NCBI GenBank assembly: GCA_020026035.1
Contig: JAHHRC010000034.1
Location: 1 to 13,441 of the forward strand
Origin: Erysipelotrichaceae bacterium
GTDB lineage: Bacteria; Bacillota_I; Bacilli_A; Erysipelotrichales; Erysipelotrichaceae
Direction of reading: 5' to 3'
DNA: 13,441 bases
Position numbers and translations under genes: made by a program. Numbering within the stretch: position 1 is the stretch's first letter; the number at the start of each line of letters is the position of its first letter. Shown one piece after another: positions 5,735 to 12,129 of the stretch. The notes beneath the pieces are model-generated. The model did not search any database. It was not told the origin of the DNA and saw nothing but the letters and a program-made list of their open reading frames with translations.

Positions 5735-7006
5735 ATGAATTTGCATACATTCAATACAATTATTGTTGTTTTGATGACAGCGTTATATTTCTATCAAGTG
5801 ATCTATATGATTATAGGTTATGCGAAAAGGGATGTACCTCCAACAGCAGAAGCAAAGAAGAATCATCGTTATGCGGCGTTTATTTCGGCTCGAAATGAAG
5901 CGGCGGTAATTGGTGAGTTAATAGATTCATTGAAGAATCAAACATATCCAAAGGAATTGTTTGATGTTTATGTATTAGCGGATAATTGTACCGATGATAC
6001 AGCAAAGGTTTCCATGGAGCATGGGGCAATTGTATATGAGCGTTTTAATAAGGATTTAGTTGGTAAGGGATATGCCTTAGATTATCTTTATAAGAATGTT
6101 GTGGCTTCAAAGGGTGCGGACTACTATGATGGGTTCATGGTCTTTGATGCGGATAATATCGTTGACAAGAATTTTGTGAAGGAAATGAATAAGACATTTG
6201 ATACTGGAAAGTATGATGCGCTTACTTCCTATCGTAATTCTAAGAACTTTGGATCAAGCTGGTTGTCGGCTGCGTATTCGATTTGGTTCCTTCGTGAAGC
6301 TAGATATGTGAATTATCCACGTAGTATCTTAGGTACTTCTTGTATGATTTCCGGTACTGGTTTCTTAGTGTCTAGTAAGGTGATGAAGGAAAATGGTGGA
6401 TGGCCATATCATTTGTTAACAGAAGATATTGAGTTCTCTGTAAATTGTGCGCTTGATGGGCGTATGATTGGATATTGTGATGGAGCTATGGTGTATGATG
6501 AACAGCCTACGACTTGGTCGACGTCATGGACACAGCGTTTGCGTTGGTCAAAGGGCTTCTATCAGATTGACTTTAAGTATGTTGGTAGCTTGTTAAAGGG
6601 TAGTTTCTTGAGTAAGCATAGCCGTATGTCTTGTTTTGATATGTTAATGACGGTTATTCCAGCAACACTATTGATTCTATTTGTATTCTTATTGAATGGA
6701 TACTTGCTATATGCATCATTAACGATGCCTTATTACTATCGTATTGTGTATCGTGCAGTAGCGCTTAGATATATGATGTTTGGTTTAATTAACTACTATG
6801 TTGGTATGTTAATTGTTGGAGGAATGGTTATTCTTACGGAGTGGGATCGAATTCCTGCTACGAAGAAGGATAAATTGAAGTATCTTTGGATCTTCCCATT
6901 GTTTATTGCGTCATATATTCCGATTTCAATTAAAGCGTTGTTTGGAACTGTTGAATGGAAACCAATTGAGCACCATGCGACAAGTACGTTAAGCTCTAAT
7001 AACTAA
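5735..7006 (+). CDS. Processive family 2 glycosyltransferase, membrane-bound
   Basis: A 423-residue protein built like the polysaccharide synthases of family GT2 (IcaA/PgaC, hyaluronan and cellulose synthase relatives). An N-terminal transmembrane helix (about 8-28) precedes a cytoplasmic GT-A domain. Visible catalytic elements are SARNEAAVI (51-59), ADNCTDD (82-88), the metal-binding DAD (138-140), the base-containing TED (229-231) and QRLRW (267-271), the QxxRW motif of processive enzymes. Three C-terminal hydrophobic segments follow (about 303-326, 347-368 and 383-403). It would use a UDP-sugar to extend a glycan at the inner membrane face and thread it outward; the sugar cannot be told. 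The start ATG has AGGAAGGG ten bases upstream. The gene stands alone between its own promoter and terminator; no deacetylase, c-di-GMP domain or export partner is adjacent. It could also be a non-processive lipid-linked transferase. Confidence 0.88.
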   Translation: MNLHTFNTIIVVLMTALYFYQVIYMIIGYAKRDVPPTAEAKKNHRYAAFISARNEAAVIGELIDSLKNQTYPKELFDVYVLADNCTDDTAKVSMEHGAIVYERFNKDLVGKGYALDYLYKNVVASKGADYYDGFMVFDADNIVDKNFVKEMNKTFDTGKYDALTSYRNSKNFGSSWLSAAYSIWFLREARYVNYPRSILGTSCMISGTGFLVSSKVMKENGGWPYHLLTEDIEFSVNCALDGRMIGYCDGAMVYDEQPTTWSTSWTQRLRWSKGFYQIDFKYVGSLLKGSFLSKHSRMSCFDMLMTVIPATLLILFVFLLNGYLLYASLTMPYYYRIVYRAVALRYMMFGLINYYVGMLIVGGMVILTEWDRIPATKKDKLKYLWIFPLFIASYIPISIKALFGTVEWKPIEHHATSTLSSNN

Positions 7007-7011
7007 GTAGG

Positions 7012-7045
7012 ACTTGTTTTCTAGAAATAGAAGACAAGTTTTTTT
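7012..7045 (+). terminator. Rho-independent terminator after the glycosyltransferase
   Basis: A 12-bp stem (ACTTGTTTTCTA with TAGAAGACAAGT, one G-T wobble) closed by a GAAA loop (7024-7027) and followed by seven T residues (7039-7045). It separates the glycosyltransferase from the adhesin. Confidence 0.92.
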
Positions 7046-7366
7046 ATTGGGTAAAATGCAATGAAAAGAGTGAGATTAGAGTTCAGCGATTGTTAGATTA
7101 TGTGTTAATGATAGTGGTATTTATACCGATGGAAATGAAATTTAAGTTAAAAGAACAAGTGTTTATTAAAAATCAATAGACAATTTGCATGATTTGCGTA
7201 AATTTTAGGTGTATTTCCCTTTACTTCCTATATATATATATATATATATATACTTACCAAGTACAAATTAACGTTTGTCCTTTTTTTATCTTTCGAAGCG
7301 TTGGTTTGTTGTAAAACGATGAATGATTATGAGTCATTGATTGTGGATAGAACAAGGAGAAATGTT
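7046..7366 (+). promoter_or_regulatory. AT-rich control region and leader of the adhesin gene
   Basis: This 321-base stretch holds no gene I can support; the longest peptide, MIVVFIPMEMKFKLKEQVFI plus KNQ at 7108, has no ribosome site. Two promoter readings are possible: TAGACA (7177-7182) with TAAATT (7199-7204), 16 bases apart, which would put the TA repeat in the leader; or TTTACT (7220-7225) with a -10 inside the TA repeat. Downstream, ACAAAT (7263-7268) can pair with GTTTGT (7273-7278) before a run of seven T residues (7281-7287), a weak attenuator-like hairpin. Neither promoter is strong. Confidence 0.35.
7229..7252. repeat. (TA)12 dinucleotide microsatellite upstream of the adhesin
   Basis: Twelve uninterrupted TA units, the only long simple repeat in the window, 114 bases before the adhesin start. 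Such tracts can gain or lose units by replication slippage. It lies either within the promoter spacer/-10 region or in the untranslated leader. Confidence 0.95.
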
Positions 7367-10300
7367 ATGCAAAAAAACAAGAAGAAACATTCCGTATTGT
7401 TTATGTTGTTGATGGTCATGAATATGATCATTTCTACATTTACAACGAATGTCTTCGCGGAAGAAACACCAGAAGCAAAAGAATACGGTGTTTTCTCGGT
7501 GGATAAAATGAGAATTCATCAAGTAATTTATCAAGATCATGAAAAACTTGGTGCAGGTTGGGGTGGTATGTTGTCTGGTCAATTTAGAATTCCAGCAAAC
7601 GCGCAAGTGGGTGACTACTTCACATTGAAACTCCCTGATACCATTAAGGTATTAAGCCCAGCAAATCCGAATAAGAAGTGGTTTACAATTAAAGAAGATG
7701 GTGCGACAAAGGTCGTGGCTGATGTATACCATATTCAAAATAAAGTAGATACATTGAATAATCCTGAAGCTAGAACGGAAGAAATTATTAAATTCGTTTT
7801 AACTGAAGTCACAATGGACGGTAAAGATTATGAAGGTAGCTTCCAGATCGGTGATGAAAAGGATATTCGATATCTTAATGGCAAAGATAATAACACAAGG
7901 CTAAGAGTAGGTTTTGTGCCTGATCAAGGTCTAGCGTATGATGCACAAAACCCAAATAGCAATTTGGTGAAAAAAGAAGGACGATTTGAATCAACATTTG
8001 CTTGGAAAGATAAAGAAAGCGCTCCTCATACGGTGAAAAATGAAATCGAAATTCATTATGAAGATTCAAAAGAAAACCATTTTGTTGGTAAGGGTCTTGC
8101 AAATGTTCAAGTGGAATCTGAAGATGCCGAAGGTATGGTTTGGAATTTCATTATGAATTCAGATAATCGCGATTATACGAATCACGATATTTACATTTAC
8201 TTAAGTAATACACTTGAAACGTACGCATCGAATGATATTGATTTGAAAAAAGATATGAAAATATGGCGAGTACGTGGAGCGAAGCAAGGTGGCTATATAC
8301 AAGAAGAAGGTTTAACTGAAATAGCACCTGATGAATATACGATTGAATACGTTAAGAACGACCAACCTAATGTATTTGGTACATGTTTTAAAATTGTGTT
8401 CAACAAAGATATCGCACAAGATCCAAATCGAAAAGCTTTCTTAATTCGAATGAAGACGAAGAGAAGTAAAGAGATGAAAGGCGATATTGAGATGGATGTT
8501 GGATTTGCAGAAAGAGGGGCTAGTAAAGTTGCGGAGTGGACTTGGTACAAGCACTTTACTGTCACAGGTGATGGCGGTGCGTCACTTGGGGTAGCTCTAC
8601 CGGAAGCTCCATTGACTACAATTAAACTTGAAAAAGTCGATTCCGTCACAAAAGAAGTCTTGGAAGATACATTTGATCAAGATATGCCAGGTAAAGCAGT
8701 ATTGTTTGCGTTATCAGATCAAGATGGCAATTACTTGCGTAATGTCCACGTTGATAACAATGGTGAAATTGTCGTAGCTGATTTAGAAATTGGTAAGACA
8801 TATACATTAGAAGAAAAAGAAAGTCCTGAAAATTATTGGCTTGATCAGAAAAAGTATACGATTACAGTTAAGGAAGATGGCTATGAAATCGATGGTGTTA
8901 CGTATACCAATGAAAATAAGGTCAAGATTGAAAACGAAAAGTTAACGGACATAACTGTTACGAAGAAGTGGGTTGGTGAAAAAGCCGCCGATGCAGAAGT
9001 AACTGTAAAGGTTAAATTGGAAAGAAAAGGTTTAGAACCAAAAGAACTTGGCGAAGTTACTTTGAATGATGCGAATAACTGGACGCACACATTCAAAAAC
9101 CTTCCAAATTCAAAGGACATCACAGTCGAAGAAGTAGGATCTACTGCTAAGACAGTTAATGGAGTGGAAGTTAAAAGAATTGAAGTTTCCGACAAAAATT
9201 ACAATGTTACTTATGAGGGGGATGCTGAAAATGGATTGACCATTACGAATACTCTTGTAAAAGAACCGACGACAACATGGGTTCTAGTAACAAATAAAGA
9301 TGATGGTGAAATTAAATTAGGCGATGACAAATACGTTAAATTGGCGGATCTTAAAGGACCTGTAGATGGAAAACATGAGGCTACAGACTTCGAAAACCCG
9401 CATAAGTATAAATGGGTAAATACAATCGAAGATGAAAACGAAAATAGAACGCACTACTTTACACCGTGGACGAAATGGATTGAAGTTAGAAATCTTAAAG
9501 AAAATGAAGAAGGCAAATACACTGTAGGTAAAGGAGATAATGCTAAGAAGGTCGAATTTGTTAAAGATTTAAAGACGCAAGAAGATGGGACAAAAGAAAA
9601 AAATGAATATGCTTATGCTGAAAATGATTACGAATACATAGAAACGCAAGTTGCTAATTATAATACAACACATATATTCATGAAAAAACCAGAAGCTCCA
9701 GTGGAACCTAAACAGCCAGAAGGACCAGAATTACCTGAACAGCCAGAGGTTCCAGCTGTGCCTGAACAACCGGAAGTACCAGCTGTGCCTGAACAGCCGG
9801 AGGTTCCGGCAGTGCCAGAGCAGCCTGAAGTACCAACTGTTCCTGAACAACCAGAAGTACCAGCTGTGCCAGAGCAGCCTGAAGTGCCAGCTGTGCCTGA
9901 GCAACCAGAAGTTCCAGAAGTTCCAGAACAGCCTGAAGTACCAACTGTTCCTGGGCAACCAGAAGTACCAGCTGTGCCAGAGCAGCCTGAAGTGCCAGCT
10001 GTGCCTGAGCAACCAGAAGTTCCAGCAGTACCAGAACAGCCAGAAGTACCAACTGTTCCTGAGCAACCAGATGTTCCAGAAGTGCCTAAACAACCAGAAG
10101 GTCCAGTTGTGCCAGAACAACCTGTTGTTCCTAGTGAACCAGAAGTACCTGTAGTACCTGAAGAACCTAGTGAACCTGTGAAGAGATGGACTGAATGGGT
10201 AGAAGAAGGGACATTGACGCCTTTGAAGCCTCGTCAAGAAGAGTATTTAGAACGTGGTGAATTTGAGGGCTATGAATACGTTAAGACGTATGAAGAGTCA

Positions 10301-10519
10301 AATGTTCGTACACATGTGTTCAAGAAGGTTGTGAAGCCTGTTGAGCCTACGAAGCCTAGTGTTCCTACAAAGGTGGAACCGCCTGTAGTGCATGAGGTTG
10401 TAGTGAATGATCCAATGCCATCGACTGCAGATGGATTGCATGTGGCGCTTTATGCGTTTGCATTATCCATGGCGATGGGTGTTGTTGGTGTTGCTCGTAG
10501 AGTTTTAAATAAGAATTGA
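7367..10519 (+). CDS. Sortase-type surface adhesin with SpaA/Cna-B domains and proline-rich stalk
   Basis: A 1050-residue exported protein. The signal peptide is KNKKK, then a hydrophobic core, then TNVFA with likely cleavage after Ala31. Residues about 40-200 and 201-400 look like the paired Ig-like adhesive domains of MSCRAMM proteins (for example FRIPANAQVGDYFTLKLPD, 73-91). Residues about 416-526 form a SpaA-like fold with candidate isopeptide Lys423 and Glu483 (IKLEKVD, YTLEE). Residues 527-632 form a Cna-B fold (VTKKWVG, ITVEE, LTITNT). Two copies of a W/RTHxF module (638-698, 701-771) precede a proline-rich stalk (790-937), and a third copy (941-985) follows it. The C-terminus is MPSTAD (1017-1022), a hydrophobic helix and RRVLNKN, a variant cell-wall sorting signal. 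The start at 7367 is chosen for AAGGAGA (7354-7360), seven bases away, and because it opens directly on the signal peptide; in-frame starts at 7301 and 7319 lack both. Ligand unknown; sortase not in the window. Confidence 0.9.
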   Translation: MQKNKKKHSVLFMLLMVMNMIISTFTTNVFAEETPEAKEYGVFSVDKMRIHQVIYQDHEKLGAGWGGMLSGQFRIPANAQVGDYFTLKLPDTIKVLSPANPNKKWFTIKEDGATKVVADVYHIQNKVDTLNNPEARTEEIIKFVLTEVTMDGKDYEGSFQIGDEKDIRYLNGKDNNTRLRVGFVPDQGLAYDAQNPNSNLVKKEGRFESTFAWKDKESAPHTVKNEIEIHYEDSKENHFVGKGLANVQVESEDAEGMVWNFIMNSDNRDYTNHDIYIYLSNTLETYASNDIDLKKDMKIWRVRGAKQGGYIQEEGLTEIAPDEYTIEYVKNDQPNVFGTCFKIVFNKDIAQDPNRKAFLIRMKTKRSKEMKGDIEMDVGFAERGASKVAEWTWYKHFTVTGDGGASLGVALPEAPLTTIKLEKVDSVTKEVLEDTFDQDMPGKAVLFALSDQDGNYLRNVHVDNNGEIVVADLEIGKTYTLEEKESPENYWLDQKKYTITVKEDGYEIDGVTYTNENKVKIENEKLTDITVTKKWVGEKAADAEVTVKVKLERKGLEPKELGEVTLNDANNWTHTFKNLPNSKDITVEEVGSTAKTVNGVEVKRIEVSDKNYNVTYEGDAENGLTITNTLVKEPTTTWVLVTNKDDGEIKLGDDKYVKLADLKGPVDGKHEATDFENPHKYKWVNTIEDENENRTHYFTPWTKWIEVRNLKENEEGKYTVGKGDNAKKVEFVKDLKTQEDGTKEKNEYAYAENDYEYIETQVANYNTTHIFMKKPEAPVEPKQPEGPELPEQPEVPAVPEQPEVPAVPEQPEVPAVPEQPEVPTVPEQPEVPAVPEQPEVPAVPEQPEVPEVPEQPEVPTVPGQPEVPAVPEQPEVPAVPEQPEVPAVPEQPEVPTVPEQPDVPEVPKQPEGPVVPEQPVVPSEPEVPVVPEEPSEPVKRWTEWVEEGTLTPLKPRQEEYLERGEFEGYEYVKTYEESNVRTHVFKKVVKPVEPTKPSVPTKVEPPVVHEVVVNDPMPSTADGLHVALYAFALSMAMGVVGVARRVLNKN
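9734..10111 (+). repeat. 14 tandem 27-bp units encoding PEQPEVPAV-type repeats
   Basis: Fourteen in-frame 27-base units encode the nonapeptide P-E-Q-P-E-V-P-(A/T/E)-V, ending with PDVPEV and PKQPEGPVV variants; a degenerate tail of E-P-V residues continues to about 10177. Units alternate between cca/cct and gaa/gag synonymous forms. Units 4-7 (9815-9922) and 8-11 (9923-10030) are a 108-base tandem duplication differing at five positions. The product is probably an extended, polyproline-like stalk lifting the adhesive head through the wall. Confidence 0.95.
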
Positions 10520-10525
10520 TAGAAG

Positions 10526-10555
10526 AATGCTTGTTCGAAAGAATGAGCATTTTTT
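10526..10555 (+). terminator. Rho-independent terminator after the adhesin
   Basis: An 11-bp stem (AATGCTTGTTC with GAATGAGCATT, two G-T wobbles) closed by a GAAA loop (10537-10540) and followed by six T residues (10550-10555). Confidence 0.9.
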
Positions 10556-10595
10556 GTTAGAAAAGTGAAAAAATTCTTTAGATATATTAGTTTTT

Positions 10596-10609
10596 TGTAA
10601 ACGTTTGCA
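10596..10609. promoter_or_regulatory. cre-like (LacI/CcpA-type) operator candidate
   Basis: TGTAAACGTTTGCA matches the catabolite-repression consensus TGWAANCGNTNWCA at all but one position (G for W near the right end) and is almost a perfect palindrome around the central CG. It lies 220 bases upstream of the preT -35 and 77 bases after the adhesin stop, too far from either for ordinary repression, so its target is unclear. Confidence 0.45.
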
Positions 10610-10622
10610 TTTGTTGGTTCGA

Positions 10623-10638
10623 GTTAGAAATTTCTAAC
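10623..10638. promoter_or_regulatory. Perfect 16-bp palindrome, possible operator
   Basis: GTTAGAAATTTCTAAC is an uninterrupted perfect palindrome, 13 bases after the cre-like site. With no loop it cannot form a good RNA hairpin, which favours a binding site for a dimeric protein over a terminator. No matching promoter was found. Confidence 0.4.
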
Positions 10639-10828
10639 CGATTTTTCGTGTTTGTTGTGCTGAAATTTGTAGGGGTATTTTTTAGGTGTGTGGTGGTTGT
10701 TTGGTGTTTTCGTGGTGTTAGCGCAAGAAAGGTAAAGTTTTTTGATTAGCGTTTACTTTGTTGTTGTTATTAGGTTTTTAAGTGTTTTGTGTGGGGTATA
10801 GATTCTGTTTTTTACCTTTGTGAAGAAT

Positions 10829-10856
10829 TTGACAACTGTATAATCGGTTTTATAAT
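10829..10856 (+). promoter_or_regulatory. Consensus sigma-A promoter of preTA
   Basis: A perfect TTGACA (10829-10834) and a perfect TATAAT (10851-10856) are 16 bases apart. The transcript should start near 10863, where an inverted repeat TCACG (10863-10867) / CGTGA (10877-10881) begins. A full-consensus promoter on a catabolic or salvage operon suggests control by a repressor, and the repeat at +1 is a candidate operator; the promoter is clear, the operator is inferred. Confidence 0.85.
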
Positions 10857-10905
10857 TAAGTCTCACGAAGAAGGAACGTGAAAAGGAATAATGGAGGGAA
10901 TTTTA

Positions 10906-12129
10906 ATGTGTGATTTCAAAAAAGAAGTGGAACCTGCATTTACGTTTTTAACGGTGCAGGAAGAAGCTGAACGTTGCTTATTGTGTCATGATGCACCTTG
11001 CACAAAAGCATGTCCTGCACAGACGGATCCAGCAAAGTTTATTCGTAGTGTGCGTTTTCGTAATTTTAAGGGTGCAGCGGAAACAATCCGTCTTAACAAT
11101 GGTTTAGGGGCCATTTGTGCACGTGTTTGTCCAACGGAGAAGTATTGTCAGGCGGCTTGCTCACGTACTGGTATTGATAAGCCAATCGATATTGGTGGTA
11201 TTCAGCGTTTCGTAACCGATTTTGAGGAACATGCAAAGATGCATATTTTTGAAAAAGGTGTAAGTAATGGCATGAAGGTTGCACTTGTTGGGTCTGGACC
11301 TGGTAACTTGAGTGCTGGTATTGAATTATTACAAAAAGGCTATGATGTGGAATTCTTTGATGATCATAAGTTACCTGGTGGGTATTTGACCTATGGAATT
11401 CCGGAGTATCGTTTGCCACAACATGTGATTGATGTGGAAATTGATCGTATTAAGGACTTAGGGGCTGTGTTCCATCAAGAGGTTCTTGTTGGTAAAGATG
11501 TGATGCTTGAAGAATTGAAGGCTAACTTTGATGCAGTTGTATTAGGTCCTGGATTTAAAGAAGGCAAGATGCTGGATTTCATGAAGGACAACAAACATGT
11601 TGTAAGTGCGGTTGATTTCTTAAAAGAAGTGAAAGAAACAGATGGAAAGCTTGCATTACCAGATCACGTTGTTGTGATTGGTGGTGGAGATGTTGCGATG
11701 GATGTTTCTACGACTTGTAAGAAGCTAGGTGTTACGTATGTAACGGATGTGATTTATGAAGATAGTGCGCACTTTGTGGCTTCGAAAAAGGAATTAGAAG
11801 GAACGCGTAATGTTGGTGTTACGATGATTGATGCCTATGTTCCAAGTAGCATTTCTGATAATGAAGTGGTGTTTAAGCATCGTTTCCTAGAGAATGAATT
11901 GAAGTTGAAAGCAGACTTAATTGTGCTTGCGGTTGGTCAAGTGAATGATCGTATGTTTGATCTTGACTATAGTGGAAACGAAGTTGCCTTTGAAGGATAT
12001 CATGCTGGAGAAAATGTATTTGTGACAGGTGATATTGCGAAGGGTGAAAAGACGGTTGTGTTTGCGGTTAAGAAAGGTAAGGAAGCTGCTTGTGCAGTGG
12101 ATGCGTTCTTGCAAGGAGGGAAAAGATAA
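10906..12129 (+). CDS. preT: NAD-dependent dihydropyrimidine dehydrogenase, PreT subunit
   Basis: A 407-residue cytoplasmic flavoprotein, the FAD/NAD-binding electron-transfer subunit that works with PreA to reduce uracil and thymine to the dihydro forms (or the reverse) with NADH. It is close in length and sequence to E. coli PreT. The N-terminus has two Fe-S cysteine sets: C24, C27, C32, C36 (CLLCHDAPCTKAC) and C71, C75, C81, C85. The FAD-binding strand is VALVGSGPGN (125-134), with Asn in place of the third Gly of GxGxxG. The NAD-binding motif is VVVIGGGDVAMD (255-266), and the FAD-closing motif is VFVTGDIAKGEKTVV (371-385). Two in-frame ATGs exist: 10891, with a purine stretch only three bases away, and 10906, with GGAGGG seven bases away; I choose the latter. 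It overlaps preA by one base. Confidence 0.93.
   Translation: MCDFKKEVEPAFTFLTVQEEAERCLLCHDAPCTKACPAQTDPAKFIRSVRFRNFKGAAETIRLNNGLGAICARVCPTEKYCQAACSRTGIDKPIDIGGIQRFVTDFEEHAKMHIFEKGVSNGMKVALVGSGPGNLSAGIELLQKGYDVEFFDDHKLPGGYLTYGIPEYRLPQHVIDVEIDRIKDLGAVFHQEVLVGKDVMLEELKANFDAVVLGPGFKEGKMLDFMKDNKHVVSAVDFLKEVKETDGKLALPDHVVVIGGGDVAMDVSTTCKKLGVTYVTDVIYEDSAHFVASKKELEGTRNVGVTMIDAYVPSSISDNEVVFKHRFLENELKLKADLIVLAVGQVNDRMFDLDYSGNEVAFEGYHAGENVFVTGDIAKGEKTVVFAVKKGKEAACAVDAFLQGGKR

Larger units (their letters stand above)
10556..10828. other. Non-coding spacer with operator-like palindromes and G+T-rich tail
   Basis: I see no gene in this stretch. Its left part carries a cre-like site (10596-10609) and a perfect palindrome (10623-10638), both listed separately. 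From 10641 to 10832 the plus strand has only ten C residues, none between 10661 and 10710, like the spacer before the glycosyltransferase. No terminator or good promoter was seen between 10640 and 10828, so it may be a long upstream region of preT or the remnant of a lost gene. Confidence 0.5.

Noticed and set aside
5707..5898. 63-residue plus-strand frame overlapping the glycosyltransferase start
   Set aside because: It is out of frame with the clear GT2 protein and has no family-like motif; the GT2 start has the purine-rich site.
7108..7179. 23-residue peptide MIVVFIPMEMKFKLKEQVFI plus KNQ before the adhesin
   Set aside because: No ribosome site or promoter placed for it, and I recognise no family; kept only as a description of the spacer.
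9734..10111. Tandem 27-bp units as a CRISPR-like array
   Set aside because: The units are contiguous without spacers, in frame with the adhesin and translate to a regular nonapeptide.
9708..10237. Two long minus-strand open frames across the proline-rich stalk
   Set aside because: They only mirror the 27-base repeat; the low-complexity L/A/V/Q and W/F/R products are a by-product of the array and have no ribosome site.
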